This document shows positions 35,447 through 44,400 of a DNA stretch of 64,000 nt, piece after piece. Made by a program: the position numbers and the translations under genes. The notes beneath the pieces were generated by a model. The model ran no database searches, was not told where the DNA came from, and was given only the letters and a program-made list of their open reading frames with translations. Numbering within the stretch: position 1 is the stretch's first letter; each line of letters starts with the position of its first letter. Source of the DNA: Rhizobium sp. Root1212 (GTDB lineage Bacteria; Pseudomonadota; Alphaproteobacteria; Rhizobiales; Rhizobiaceae); NCBI RefSeq assembly GCF_001424985.1, contig NZ_LMDA01000001.1:62001-126000 (forward strand), written 5' to 3'.

Positions 35447-36745
35447 TTACATATACGGGTACATCGGGAAACGGTCAGTCAGCTTGACGACCTTTTCACG
35501 AACGCCGGCTTCGACCGCCGCATTGCCTTCATCGGAATTGGCAACCTTCAGGCCGTCGAGAACCTCGACGATGAGGTTACCGATTTCCTTGAACTCGGCT
35601 TCCTTGAAACCGCGCGTCGTGCCGGCCGGCGTGCCGAGACGGATGCCGGATGTGACGAAGGGCTTTTCCGGGTCGAAGGGAATGCCGTTCTTGTTGCAGG
35701 TGATGTAGCCACGGCCGAGAGCGGCTTCCGCGCGCTTGCCGGTGGCGTTCTTCTTGCGCAGATCAACCAGCATCAGGTGGTTGTCGGTACCGCCCGAAAC
35801 GATGTCGAGGCCGCCGGCAACCAGCGTTTCCGAAAGCGCCTTGGCGTTCTTGACGATCTGGGCTGCGTAATCCTTGAACTCGGGCTGCAGCGCCTCGCCG
35901 AAGGCGACGGCCTTGGCGGCAATGATGTGCATCAGCGGACCGCCCTGCAGGCCGGGGAACACGGCCGAGTTGAACTTCTTCGCCAGATCCTCGTCGTTGG
36001 TCAGGATCACACCACCGCGCGGGCCGCGCAGCGACTTGTGGGTCGTGGTCGTGGCGACATGGCAATGCGGGAACGGCGACGGATGCTGGCCACCGGCAAC
36101 GAGACCGGCAATGTGGGCCATGTCGACCATCAGGTAAGCGCCGACTTCATCGGCAATCTCGCGGAAACGCTTCCAGTCCCAGATACGGGAATAGGCGGTG
36201 CCACCGGCGATGATCAGCTTCGGTTTGTGGGTACGGGCCTTTTCGGCAACGGCATCCATGTCGAGCAGGTTGTCGCCTTCGCGCACGCCGTAGGAAACGA
36301 CGTTGAACCACTTGCCGGACATGTTGACCGGCGAACCATGCGTCAGGTGACCGCCCGAGTTGAGGTCGAGACCCATGAAGGTATCGCCCGGCTGCAGGAG
36401 CGCCAGGAACACGGCCTGGTTCATCTGCGAACCGGAATTCGGCTGAACGTTGGCGAAGTTGACGCCGAACAGCTTCTTGGCGCGCTCGATGGCGAGTTCT
36501 TCCGCGATGTCGACGAACTGGCAGCCGCCGTAATAGCGCTTGCCCGGATAGCCCTCGGCGTACTTGTTGGTCATGATCGAGCCCTGCGCTTCCAGAACGG
36601 CGCGCGAGACGATGTTTTCGGAGGCGATCAGTTCGATCTCATGGCGCTGGCGGCCAAGCTCCTTTTCGATCGCGCCGAAAATATCCGGATCGGTATCGGC
36701 AAGCGAGCGGGTGAAGAAAACGTCGGTTGTGGAAGAAACGCTCAT
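35447..36745 (-). CDS. glyA: Serine hydroxymethyltransferase
   Basis: 432 residues. It makes glycine and methylene-tetrahydrofolate from serine. The PLP lysine lies in [15 protein letters not shown]; other marks are [15 protein letters not shown] near residue 65 and [17 protein letters not shown] before the lysine. It is the first gene of a glyA-nrdR-ribD-ribE group on the minus strand. The ATG at 36745 is supported by an upstream purine-rich site. The 212 bases upstream hold the ldtP terminator but no riboswitch that I recognise. Confidence 0.97.
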   Translation of the reverse strand: MSVSSTTDVFFTRSLADTDPDIFGAIEKELGRQRHEIELIASENIVSRAVLEAQGSIMTNKYAEGYPGKRYYGGCQFVDIAEELAIERAKKLFGVNFANVQPNSGSQMNQAVFLALLQPGDTFMGLDLNSGGHLTHGSPVNMSGKWFNVVSYGVREGDNLLDMDAVAEKARTHKPKLIIAGGTAYSRIWDWKRFREIADEVGAYLMVDMAHIAGLVAGGQHPSPFPHCHVATTTTHKSLRGPRGGVILTNDEDLAKKFNSAVFPGLQGGPLMHIIAAKAVAFGEALQPEFKDYAAQIVKNAKALSETLVAGGLDIVSGGTDNHLMLVDLRKKNATGKRAEAALGRGYITCNKNGIPFDPEKPFVTSGIRLGTPAGTTRGFKEAEFKEIGNLIVEVLDGLKVANSDEGNAAVEAGVREKVVKLTDRFPMYPYM

Positions 36746-36884
36746 TCTCAGGGCTCCTGTGAGGATGTGGCACGGTGTTTACCGTCCTCGCATGGCAAGG
36801 GCAATACGGGCTATGCGATTTGCGCCATTTCCCCCACCGACCACGCCCGGTCGCGACGCTTTTTCCCGGCAAGGTGCCGGATAT

Positions 36885-36917
36885 GCAAAAGCCGCACTCT
36901 TAAAAAAGAGCGCGGCT
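36885..36917 (-). terminator. Intrinsic terminator after the L,D-transpeptidase gene
   Basis: On the minus strand AGCCGCGCTCT (36917-36907) pairs with AGAGTGCGGCT (36900-36890), one G-T pair, with a T-rich loop and then TTTT. It lies about 40 bases downstream of the stop at 36958 and upstream of glyA. Confidence 0.75.
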
Positions 36918-36957
36918 GCGCAATTGCAAAACTGCCTTTCGCGGGCAGGAAAATACT

Positions 36958-38268
36958 TTACTCGACGCTGCCGGCGACTACCGGCTCGATGCCGGTCGTG
37001 GTCTGAAGCGCCAGCTCCTGCGCGCCGTCCATCTCGTAGATGTCGTCGCGGAACTGCACGATGTGCGGGATCGTCGACCAGGCCGAAATGTACTTAAAAT
37101 ACACCGGCACTTCCTCGGCAAGCTTGATCGGGTTGTTCTGGCCGGCGCGGATGGTCGCCTCGATCTGGCTGCGGCTCCAGCCGGGGGTTTCCTTCAGGAG
37201 CCAAACCGTCAGGTCGCGAACGTTCTGCACGCGCACGCAGCCCGAGGATTCGAAGCGGGCGAGCTTGTTGAACAGGCCCTGCGAGGGCGTGTCGTGCATG
37301 TATTCGTTATTCGGGTTGTGGAAGTTGATCTTGGTGGACGCCATGGCGTTGATCTTGCCGGGGTCCTGGCGGAACGTCAGGTTCGGGGCCTTTTCGGCGT
37401 TCCAGTCGATCGTTTCCGGCGAAACCTCGTTGCCGCTGCCGTCGAGCAGGCGGATGGCATTGTCCTTGAGGTAGCTGGGGTTCTTGCGCATCAGCGGCAC
37501 GATGTCCTTCTCGACGATCGAGCGTGGTGCGGTCCAGTACGGGTTGAGGATGACCTCGTAGATCTTGGAATTGATGATGTGGGTCGGGCGCGACAGCCGG
37601 CCGACGATCGCCGTATGGCGCTGCACGACGCGGCCGTTTTCGACGACTTCGATCTGCGCACCGGGAATGTTGACGACAATGTAACGGCGGCCGAGATCGC
37701 CTGACATCGACTGCAGGCGAACGAGGTTGGTGTTCAGCTGGTTGAGGCGGACATCGGCGGCAACGTTCAGCGCCTTCATCGAGAATTCGCCAAGCACGCC
37801 ATCCGCCGGCAGGCCGTGACGGGCCTGGAAGCGCTTGACCGCGCCATCGACATAGGAATCGAACGCATTGGACATGCCGGCCGACTGCGCGAGATCGCCG
37901 GTCACCATCAGGCGCTGGCGCAGCGTCTGCACGCTCGGATCGGACACGCCCATCTCAAGCTTCAGGCCGGTATTGACGGTCGGCCAGCCGCCGGCAGAAA
38001 CGATCTGCTGGTAGTCGGCAATCGCCTGCTGGGTGTTGGCGATCGTCTCCATGCTGAAGATCGGGGTGTTGGAAGCGACCGTCGCGGCCGAGCGCGAAGC
38101 CTTGGCGTCGAACTGGTCGTCCCAGGCGCCGCGACGCGGCGCATTGATGATTTCCATCAGCGCATCCTGTGCGCTGGCGCCACCTGCCCATGCAGCGGCG
38201 CCGACAGCGGCGGCCGAGCGCAGGAAAGACCGGCGCGAGAAAGCATCAATTCCGTTTTTCTTCGACAT
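36958..38268 (-). CDS. L,D-transpeptidase (YkuD) with Tat signal, LdtP-like
   Basis: 436 residues. A Tat signal (FSRRSFLRSAAAVG) sends it to the periplasm. A peptidoglycan-binding helix set lies near 120-200 (SYVDGAVKRFQARHGLPADG), and the YkuD domain near 205-380 ends in HDTPSQGLF and SSGCVRV with the active Cys344. It cross-links peptidoglycan or joins outer membrane proteins to it through 3-3 linkages. The layout matches LdtP of Liberibacter and relatives, which is under the MarR-type regulator LdtR; an LdtR-like gene lies 318 bases upstream. ATG at 38268 gives the Tat signal; a longer start at 38352 is unlikely. Confidence 0.92.
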   Translation of the reverse strand: MSKKNGIDAFSRRSFLRSAAAVGAAAWAGGASAQDALMEIINAPRRGAWDDQFDAKASRSAATVASNTPIFSMETIANTQQAIADYQQIVSAGGWPTVNTGLKLEMGVSDPSVQTLRQRLMVTGDLAQSAGMSNAFDSYVDGAVKRFQARHGLPADGVLGEFSMKALNVAADVRLNQLNTNLVRLQSMSGDLGRRYIVVNIPGAQIEVVENGRVVQRHTAIVGRLSRPTHIINSKIYEVILNPYWTAPRSIVEKDIVPLMRKNPSYLKDNAIRLLDGSGNEVSPETIDWNAEKAPNLTFRQDPGKINAMASTKINFHNPNNEYMHDTPSQGLFNKLARFESSGCVRVQNVRDLTVWLLKETPGWSRSQIEATIRAGQNNPIKLAEEVPVYFKYISAWSTIPHIVQFRDDIYEMDGAQELALQTTTGIEPVVAGSVE

Positions 38269-38586
38269 ATCCCTACCATCCCAATGCTGCGGCGCACCCA
38301 ACGCTACCACGAACAAGGTTAACCAAAGCCAAAAATGGCGCCCGGACCTCACGTTTCGCGTTGAAAATCACATCAAAAGCGAGGAGTTTTCCGGCAGCCC
38401 AAAAGGCGCGTTTCTTGCATCCGTGGCTGTCACAGCAATATGGCCAATTCGTGTCACGGGCCAGAGCCCCGGCCCTTCCGGCAGGCGCGAAGCCTTCCGC
38501 ATCGGCATTCCTGCAACACCCTGAAACGCGAGCACGCCCGATCGCGCTGCGACCGGGCGTTGCTGATGATCGGTTTATCCCTCGGA
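38269..38586. other. 318-base intergenic gap between ldtP-like and ldtR-like genes
   Basis: No gene is supported here. The part next to 38268 must hold the promoter of the transpeptidase gene on the minus strand. Near 38534-38560 there is a 12-bp hairpin, ACGCCCGATCGC with GCGACCGGGCGT, with one mismatch and a 3-base loop; it lies 27 bases after the ldtR-like stop and is the likely terminator of that gene. No long T run is seen. Confidence 0.6.
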
Positions 38587-39099
38587 TCAGAGGCGATACA
38601 TGATCGAGTCGTTCCAGAAGCGGTCCAGACGCTGCAGCAGCTTGTTCATCTGGCCGAATTCGTCGGTGCCGATGCCGCCGACCTTCTGGATCGAGCCGAT
38701 GTGGCGCTCATAGAGCTTGGCAACGGTCTCGGCGATTTCCTGGCCGTCTTCCGTCAGGCTGATGCGGACCGAGCGACGGTCGATGCGCGAGCGCTGGTGG
38801 TTGATGAAGCCGAGATCGACCAGCTTCTTGACGTTGTAGGAAACGTTGGAGCCGAGATAGTAACCGCGGGAGCGGAGTTCGCCGGCGGTCAGTTCGGAGT
38901 TGCCGATGTTGAAGAGCAGGAGCGCCTGAACGGCGTTGACGTCGCTGCGGCCTTCACGATCGAACTCGTCCTTGATGACGTCGAGCAGGCGACGGTGCAG
39001 ACGCTCGACGAGGTGGAGGGATTCCATGTAAAGCGAACGGATCGCATCTTCATGGGGATCTTTTGCGACAACTGCCTGCGGCTTGATCTTGGTGTTCAT
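38587..39099 (-). CDS. MarR-family regulator, LdtR-like
   Basis: 170 residues. A winged helix-turn-helix with ELTAGELRSRGYYLGSNVSY and the wing HQRSRIDRRSVRISLTEDG is flanked by dimer helices (MESLHLVERLHRRLLDV and KVGGIGTDEFGQMNKLL). The sequence matches the LdtR group, which controls ldtP and osmotic tolerance in Liberibacter and is kept in rhizobia. It lies upstream of the L,D-transpeptidase on the same strand, which supports the link. The ATG at 39099 is a good start. An inverted repeat over the promoter (39164-39182) is a candidate autoregulatory operator. Confidence 0.88.
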   Translation of the reverse strand: MNTKIKPQAVVAKDPHEDAIRSLYMESLHLVERLHRRLLDVIKDEFDREGRSDVNAVQALLLFNIGNSELTAGELRSRGYYLGSNVSYNVKKLVDLGFINHQRSRIDRRSVRISLTEDGQEIAETVAKLYERHIGSIQKVGGIGTDEFGQMNKLLQRLDRFWNDSIMYRL

Positions 39100-39163
39100 G
39101 TTACTGCCTCACTGTTTTGTTTGGCGGTGTGATTGGTTATCCCCGCCTTGAGTGAGACACTAT

Positions 39164-39182
39164 CGAATACGTATAAAATTCG
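39164..39182. promoter_or_regulatory. Candidate operator upstream of the ldtR-like gene
   Basis: CGAAT and ATTCG flank an AT-rich 9-base centre containing ACGTATAAA. The site lies 65-83 bases upstream of the ldtR-like ATG and overlaps the most AT-rich, promoter-like stretch. MarR proteins often bind such dyads in their own promoter. Confidence 0.35.
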
Positions 39183-39229
39183 ACTTAAACCGTAGGCTTA
39201 ACAGCGCCTTACGATTTGGGACTGTTGTG

Positions 39230-39667
39230 TCAGGGTGAATCATTTCTTGCCGCCTTGTTCTGCCGGGCGCGCTGAAAGAGGATCACCACCCGGAAAAGAA
39301 CGAAGACGACGGCGACAGCGGCGTGCAGCGCCAGCAGCAGCGGCTTGGCTCCGAATGTCTGCGGATAGAAGCCGAACATGGCGATCTCGGTCGCCGCCGC
39401 CACCAGCCAGATCACCGGCCCCCACGACACAGTCAACCACAGCCCGAGCGCCGCCACAGGATAAACGACGGCCAGCGTCGTGGCCGCCACCCGCCAGGCG
39501 ACAGGCAACAGATCGAAGCGGCCGGAACCGTCATAGGAATAGCCGATCAACAGCGCCCAGTAGCTGAGGCCGAACCAGAAGCAACTGACGGCAACGAGCC
39601 GCAGGAAGATGCCAAACAGGATTTCGGCAAGCGAGAGACGCGGCACCTGGACAGAATCAAGAGTCAT
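39230..39667 (-). CDS. Small membrane protein of DUF6163 type
   Basis: 145 residues with four hydrophobic helices (about 14-36, 50-72, 76-95 and 104-126) and short loops; the C-terminus RARQNKAARNDSP is basic. It resembles the DUF6163 family, present in Hyphomicrobiales and of unknown role. Starts at 39667, 39685 or further upstream are all possible; none has a strong ribosome site, and 39667 is chosen because MTLDSVQVPRLSLAEIL looks like the normal N-terminus. It is divergent from hemB with 223 bases between them. Confidence 0.75.
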   Translation of the reverse strand: MTLDSVQVPRLSLAEILFGIFLRLVAVSCFWFGLSYWALLIGYSYDGSGRFDLLPVAWRVAATTLAVVYPVAALGLWLTVSWGPVIWLVAAATEIAMFGFYPQTFGAKPLLLALHAAVAVVFVLFRVVILFQRARQNKAARNDSP

Positions 39668-39890
39668 GCGCGCAAGATAGTGCATGTCGCGCAAAAGTGT
39701 GCAGCGGTTTTGCGATAACGACATGCGCAAAGCAAAAACCTGAAGCGCAACGCGCCCCGGAAATCAGCCCTCCCCTCCGCCAGACACTTTGCGGAAGGCG
39801 GCATCACTTTGCCGCATGAAGTCCGGTTTTGCTTTCGCCCGCCCCATGATAAACCGCGCCGGAAAGACGTTTGAGAGAAAGGCGTGCCCC

Positions 39891-40904
39891 ATGGCGGACA
39901 AGACCAACCCTGTCGATATCATCACCGGCCACCGCCGCATGCGCCGCAACCGCAAGGCCGACTGGACCCGCCGCATGGTGCGCGAAAACCAGCTGACAAC
40001 AGACGATCTCATCTGGCCGATCTTCATCGTACCCGGCTCCGGCATCGTCGAGCCGATCGACGCCATGCCCGGCGTCAACCGCATGAGCATCGACAAGGCA
40101 GTGGAAGCCGCCCGCGAAGCCGCCGATCTCGGCATCCCCGCCCTTGCCACCTTCCCCAATATCGAAATGTCCCTGCGCGACGAGACCGGCTCCAACAGCC
40201 TCGCCGCCGACAATCTGATCAACCAGACCACCCGCGCCATCAAGAAGGCAGTGCCGAACATCGGCATCATCACCGATGTCGCGCTCGATCCCTTCACCAG
40301 CCACGGCCATGACGGCATCCTGCGCGATGGCGAGATCGTCAACGACGAAACCGTCGCCCAGATCGCCCGCGCCGCCGTCGCCCAGGCCGATGCCGGCGCC
40401 GATATCATCGCCCCCTCCGATATGATGGACGGCCGCATCGGCGCCATCCGCCGCGCACTCGACGCGGCGGGCCACCAGAATGTCGGCATCATGTCCTACG
40501 CCACCAAATTCGCTTCCGCCTTCTATGGCCCCTACCGCGAAGCCATCGGCACCGGCGGCCTGTTGAAAGGCGACAAGAAGACCTATTACATCGACCCCGC
40601 CAACGGCACCGAAGCCATGCGCGACGCCGCCCTCGATGTCGAGGAAGGCGCCGACATGCTGATGGTGAAACCCGGCCTCCCCTATCTCGATATCTGCTGG
40701 CGCATGAAGGAAAGCTTCGGCCTCCCCGTCTTCGCCTATCAGGTCTCCGGCGAATACACGATGATCAAGGCCGCCGCCGCCAACGGCTGGATCGACGGCG
40801 AACGCGTCATGCTCGAAACCCTGCTGGCCTTCAAGCGCGCGGGATGTGACGGGATATTGAGCTATTTTGCGGTTGAGGTGGCGAGGATATTGGCGAGGCG
40901 GTGA
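39891..40904 (+). CDS. hemB: Delta-aminolevulinic acid dehydratase (porphobilinogen synthase)
   Basis: 337 residues. It condenses two aminolevulinic acids to porphobilinogen in heme synthesis. The two active lysines lie in SYATKFASAFYGP and MVKPGLPYLD. The metal loop DVALDPFTSHGHDG has Asp and Ala in place of the zinc-binding cysteines, so the enzyme is the magnesium/potassium type found in alphaproteobacteria. ATG at 39891 follows GAGAAAGG and gives the conserved MADKTNPVDIITGHR start. Confidence 0.97.
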   Translation: MADKTNPVDIITGHRRMRRNRKADWTRRMVRENQLTTDDLIWPIFIVPGSGIVEPIDAMPGVNRMSIDKAVEAAREAADLGIPALATFPNIEMSLRDETGSNSLAADNLINQTTRAIKKAVPNIGIITDVALDPFTSHGHDGILRDGEIVNDETVAQIARAAVAQADAGADIIAPSDMMDGRIGAIRRALDAAGHQNVGIMSYATKFASAFYGPYREAIGTGGLLKGDKKTYYIDPANGTEAMRDAALDVEEGADMLMVKPGLPYLDICWRMKESFGLPVFAYQVSGEYTMIKAAAANGWIDGERVMLETLLAFKRAGCDGILSYFAVEVARILARR

Positions 40905-41301
40905 GGACGCTGCATACTTGGCCAGTGCAACTGATGATGCTTTTCCGCCGTTGCCATAGCTGCGGCGTTTTTCGCGTGCGATAGTCAATCCGATGCAATT
41001 GAGAAGGTCACTGGATTCGCATGGCCGAAAGCAACATTGATTTCGCTTTCTCTCAATGTGACGGGTAGCTCAGGCCGATTACGCAGCCTGCGTCACACGG
41101 AACTCGCAACTTTGGGATTTTCTGCAGTTCTCGTTATCAGCGTTTCCCTATGTGATCGCAGTTCTTTTCCTGGCATTTTTCCTCCGGGAAGTCTGGAAGG
41201 GTGTACGCGTTATACTTTCTCCAGCGAACCGGTCGGATGAAACCGTTAACAAGAAACACCCGTAGCTGGACTTGACGAATATCCTAGCGAGACATTGCCC
41301 C
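40905..41301. other. 397-base gap holding a possible broken small gene
   Basis: Most of the gap after 41020 is covered by the frameshifted small membrane gene described separately (41021-41265). From 40905 to 41020 I see no gene. The last part, 41266-41301, is the leader of the methyltransferase gene. Confidence 0.5.
41021..41265 (+). pseudogene. Possible frameshifted small membrane protein gene
   Basis: From the ATG at 41021 the frame reads MAESNIDFAFSQCDG and stops at TAG 41066. A -1 shift at GGG before that stop enters a frame that is open to TAG at 41263 and reads like a real protein: AQADYAACVTRNSQLWDFL, then a clear membrane helix FSLSAFPYVIAVLFLAFFLR, then VWKGVRVI and a charged tail. 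GAGAAGG lies 14 bases before the ATG. The joined product would be about 80 residues with one membrane segment. It may be a decayed gene or a sequence error. Confidence 0.4.
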
Positions 41302-41898
41302 ATGACCTCTTCCGACGAAAAGACCCTCAATTTCTATGCGTCGGAAGCGCAGGTCTATGCCAGTCGTCCACGCGCTGTTGCCCGCGGGCTCGACGGCTTC
41401 CTCTCCCGACTGCCAACGAGTGCCAAAATCCTCGAACTCGGGTGCGGTGGCGGTCAGGATAGCCTCGCCATGCTGGAACGTGGGTTTGACGTCATTCCGA
41501 CAGATGGCTCGCCCGAAATGACCGCAGCCGCCGAACACTTGCTCGACCGCCCCGTAGCAGTGCTGCCGTTCGATCAGCTCGACGATGTCGAATGCTTTGA
41601 CGGTATCTGGGCCAATGCCTGCCTGCTGCATGTCCCAAGAACTGAACTCAGCGCCGCCCTCTCCCGCATCCATCGCGCCTTGAAGCCGGCGGGTATCTTT
41701 TATGCCAGCTTCAAGGCCGGAGACAGCGAAGGCCGCGACCGTTTTGGCCGCTATTTCAACTACCCCACCGCCGACTGGTTGCGGCTGCAATACGAAGAAT
41801 CCGGCTGGCCCTCTCCCGCAATCGAGCAGCGTGAGGGCGGCGGCTATGATGGGGAGGAAACCCTTTGGCTTGGCGTGACGGTGGTAAAAACGGGCTAA
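41302..41898 (+). CDS. Class I SAM-dependent methyltransferase
   Basis: 198 residues. The SAM-binding motif I is ILELGCGGGQDSLAML near residue 41, the acidic end of the second strand is VIPTDGSPEM, and motif IV is FDGIWANACLLHVP. The C-terminal half KAGDSEGRDRFGRYFNYPTA is like small Tam/UbiE-related enzymes and some tellurite resistance-like methyltransferases. The substrate is unknown. The ATG at 41302 has a weak ribosome site; an in-frame TTG at 41272 is less likely. The next gene, RDD, starts 70 bases later on the same strand. Confidence 0.85.
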   Translation: MTSSDEKTLNFYASEAQVYASRPRAVARGLDGFLSRLPTSAKILELGCGGGQDSLAMLERGFDVIPTDGSPEMTAAAEHLLDRPVAVLPFDQLDDVECFDGIWANACLLHVPRTELSAALSRIHRALKPAGIFYASFKAGDSEGRDRFGRYFNYPTADWLRLQYEESGWPSPAIEQREGGGYDGEETLWLGVTVVKTG

Positions 41899-41968
41899 CC
41901 CAACCCCTCCATTGCATTCCCCCTCGCCGCTCCCCATATCCATCTCCGAACAAAACGGAGACACCTGA

Positions 41969-42448
41969 ATGAGCTTTCGCAACGAGAACCTTCGACTGCC
42001 CAGCAATGACTGGCGTGCCTATCAGGGCGTGCTGAGCCGGCGCGTCTTTGCGTTCCTGATCGACTATGCGATCGTAGCGCTGCTCTGGATTCCGGCCGCC
42101 GTCATCGTCTTCTTCCTCGGCCTTTTGACCCTCGGCCTCGGCTGGTTCCTCTATCCGATCCTTTTCGTCGTGGTCGCCATGCTCTATTTCGGCTTGACCG
42201 TCGGCGGCAGCCGGCAGGCCTCGCCCGGCATGAGCATGATGGGCCTTGCGCTGGCGCGCACCGATGGCCGTCCGCTGGATTTCCTGACGGCGATCGTCCA
42301 CCTCGTGCTGTTCTGGGTGGGCAATGCGCTGCTGACGCCCTTCATCGTGCTGATCGGCCTGTTCACCGATCGCGGTCGCCTGTTGCAGGACCTGCTGCTC
42401 GGCACCGTCATGGTCCGCGCCGAAAGCTACTGGACGGCGCCGGCCTGA
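41969..42448 (+). CDS. RDD-family membrane protein
   Basis: 159 residues. SRRVFAFLIDYAIVALLW near 23-40 shows the RDD signature (Arg then Asp-Asp-like), and three or four hydrophobic helices follow. SRQASPGMSMMGLALARTDG and the late FTDRGRLLQDLLLGT are other family marks. RDD proteins are small, multi-pass and of varied or unknown function, some linked to sodium or proton exchange. GGAG lies before the ATG at 41969. An intrinsic terminator follows at 42486. Confidence 0.88.
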   Translation: MSFRNENLRLPSNDWRAYQGVLSRRVFAFLIDYAIVALLWIPAAVIVFFLGLLTLGLGWFLYPILFVVVAMLYFGLTVGGSRQASPGMSMMGLALARTDGRPLDFLTAIVHLVLFWVGNALLTPFIVLIGLFTDRGRLLQDLLLGTVMVRAESYWTAPA

Positions 42449-42485
42449 AAGCCGCCAAAATAGAACTTTATAGTCAGGATTAGGG

Positions 42486-42512
42486 AGCCCGCCAATAAAG
42501 GCGGGCTTTTCC
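42486..42512 (+). terminator. Intrinsic terminator after the RDD gene
   Basis: AGCCCGCC (42486-42493) pairs with GGCGGGCT (42500-42507) around a 6-base loop, followed by a T run. It lies about 38 bases after the RDD stop. Confidence 0.85.
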
Positions 42513-42593
42513 TGCTGTTGACCTTTTGAAAACTTGCGCCATGCTGTAGGCGATACCAGCAAATCGCGGCACCGAGAGCTATTTCCGCCCCAC

Positions 42594-43373
42594 ATGAACA
42601 CGCAAACCGCACCGTCTCCGCAGTTTTATCTGACCGCGCCGGCAGTCTGTCCCTACCTGCCGCAGGAGATGGAGCGCAAGGTGTTCACCCACATGGTCGG
42701 CGAACGGGCGCCGGAACTCAACGATCTCCTGACCCAGGGCGGCTTCCGCCGCTCGCAGAACATCGCCTACCGACCGGCCTGCGAAAGCTGCCGCGCCTGC
42801 ATTTCCGTGCGTATCCTCGCCGGCGAGTTCAAACCCACCCGCTCCATGCGCCGCGTGCTTGCCGCCAACCGCGACATCGTCTCCACCGAATATCCGGCCG
42901 AGCCATCGAGCGAGCAATACAGCCTGTTCCGCCGCTATCTCGACCACCGCCACCAGCATGGCGGCATGTCCGATATGTCGGTGCTCGACTACGCGATGAT
43001 GGTCGAGGACACCCACGTCAACACCAAGATCATCGAATACCGCGTGCGCGTCGAAGGCGAAGGCATTTCCGGCGACCGCAAGGGTCCGCTGATCGCCGCC
43101 GCCCTCACCGACAAGATGGGCGACGGGCTGTCGATGGTCTATTCCTATTTCGACCCCGCGCAGCAGGACCGCTCGCTCGGCACCTACATGATCCTCGACC
43201 ACATCCGCAAAGCCAACGAGCGCGGCCTGCCCCACGTCTATTTGGGCTATTGGGTCAAGGGATCGCGCAAGATGGACTATAAAACAAAGTTTCTGCCGCA
43301 GGAGCACCTTATGGCGCGCGGCTGGGAGCGCTATACCGGGCCGGACATTACGCCCCTGAACGAATCGGACTGA
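42594..43373 (+). CDS. bpt: Aspartate/glutamate leucyltransferase (Bpt/ATE-type aminoacyl-tRNA protein transferase)
   Basis: 259 residues. This family adds leucine from leucyl-tRNA to N-terminal Asp or Glu of proteins and marks them for ClpS/ClpAP decay. The N-terminal part has [18 protein letters not shown] and the cysteine-rich [16 protein letters not shown]; the C-terminal part has [18 protein letters not shown] and [15 protein letters not shown]. Both halves match ATE domains and the usual Bpt length. The ATG at 42594 is chosen. The next DMT gene starts 4 bases after the stop, which implies co-transcription. Confidence 0.93.
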   Translation: MNTQTAPSPQFYLTAPAVCPYLPQEMERKVFTHMVGERAPELNDLLTQGGFRRSQNIAYRPACESCRACISVRILAGEFKPTRSMRRVLAANRDIVSTEYPAEPSSEQYSLFRRYLDHRHQHGGMSDMSVLDYAMMVEDTHVNTKIIEYRVRVEGEGISGDRKGPLIAAALTDKMGDGLSMVYSYFDPAQQDRSLGTYMILDHIRKANERGLPHVYLGYWVKGSRKMDYKTKFLPQEHLMARGWERYTGPDITPLNESD

Positions 43374-43377
43374 CATC

Positions 43378-44274
43378 TTGAGCCATGCCATAGACGCCGC
43401 GCATCATCGTCGCGGCCTTGCCATCACCGGCCTCGGCGGCCTCGCCCTCTCCTTCGATATTCCGCTCCTGCGCTCCGGCGATGGCGAAGTCTGGTCGGTG
43501 CTGGCGCTGCGCAGCCTCTGCACCTTCGCCGTGGCCCTCGTCGCCTGGGTGGTGCTCAACCTGCTGATGGGCAAGAAGATCGCGTTGATCCCCGGCAAGG
43601 CCGGGCTCGTCGCCGGCCTGCTCTACGGCATCAACTCCTTCACCTTCCTGCTCGCCGTTTTCAACACCTCGACGGCCAATGTTGCCTTCATCCTCGCCTT
43701 CACCTCGATGTTCGCAGCGCTGATGTCGTGGATCTTCCTGAAGGAGCGCCCGTCGAACGCCACGCTGGTCACCATGGCCATCATGATCGTCGGCGTCGGC
43801 CTCATCGTTCATGACGGGCTGGAAAGCGGCAATTTCTTCGGCGACGCCATGGCCGCCAGCACCGCCTTCCTGCTCGGCGGCGCGATCACCATCGGTCGCG
43901 CCAGCGGCAAGGACATGAGCCTCGTTCCGCTCGCCACCGCGATCTTCCCCGCCATCGCCGCCCTTGCCCTTCTTCCCCCGGCAGGCTTTTCGGTCGCCCA
44001 TCCAGAGTGGATCATGTTCGACGGCCTGATCATGCTCCCGATCGCCTTCTTCTGTCTCGCGACAGGCCCCCGCTACCTCTCCGCCCCCGAGGTCGGCATG
44101 TTCTATCTTCTGGAAACGATCCTGGCGCCGATCTGGGTCTGGATGGTCTTCGCCGAAGTCCCGACCTCCCAGGCCCTCCTCGGCGGCACCATCCTCATCC
44201 TCGCCCTGATCGGCCACTCGCTCTGGCAGATGCGGCGCAGGTCGGTGAAGGCGGTTGCGGCTGCGGTGAATTGA
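43378..44274 (+). CDS. DMT/EamA-family transporter
   Basis: 298 residues with ten hydrophobic helices in two EamA halves: the first ends with WIFLKERPSNATL, the second with WVWMVFAEVPTSQALLGG. The charged FLKER and FAEVP turns are the usual end of each half. It should export a small metabolite; no substrate is known. No in-frame ATG exists near the beginning, so I take the TTG at 43378, four bases after the bpt stop. The 'MSHAIDAAHHRRG' N-terminus is short and hydrophilic. Confidence 0.85.
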   Translation: MSHAIDAAHHRRGLAITGLGGLALSFDIPLLRSGDGEVWSVLALRSLCTFAVALVAWVVLNLLMGKKIALIPGKAGLVAGLLYGINSFTFLLAVFNTSTANVAFILAFTSMFAALMSWIFLKERPSNATLVTMAIMIVGVGLIVHDGLESGNFFGDAMAASTAFLLGGAITIGRASGKDMSLVPLATAIFPAIAALALLPPAGFSVAHPEWIMFDGLIMLPIAFFCLATGPRYLSAPEVGMFYLLETILAPIWVWMVFAEVPTSQALLGGTILILALIGHSLWQMRRRSVKAVAAAVN

Positions 44275-44365
44275 TTGATGGGCAAATTGCTCTGAATTCA
44301 TGGGCTGATTGTAGCAGCACAGCTCACGCCGGGGACAACCACGGAAAACACCCGACAGCATTAGG

Positions 44366-44392
44366 CGTCGGGCGAATTTCAATCGCCCGACG
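44366..44392 (-). terminator. Terminator-like hairpin after parC
   Basis: CGTCGGGCGA (44366-44375) pairs perfectly with TCGCCCGACG (44383-44392), a 10-bp stem with a 7-base loop. It lies 9 bases beyond the parC stop on the minus strand. A T run is weak, so termination efficiency is uncertain. Confidence 0.5.
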
Positions 44393-44400
44393 GGAAAGCA

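Noticed and set aside
41037-41240. 67-residue + strand reading frame in the hemB to methyltransferase gap
   Set aside because: Ser-rich with no helix or motif; the neighbouring frame with a clear membrane segment is a better candidate for a decayed gene.
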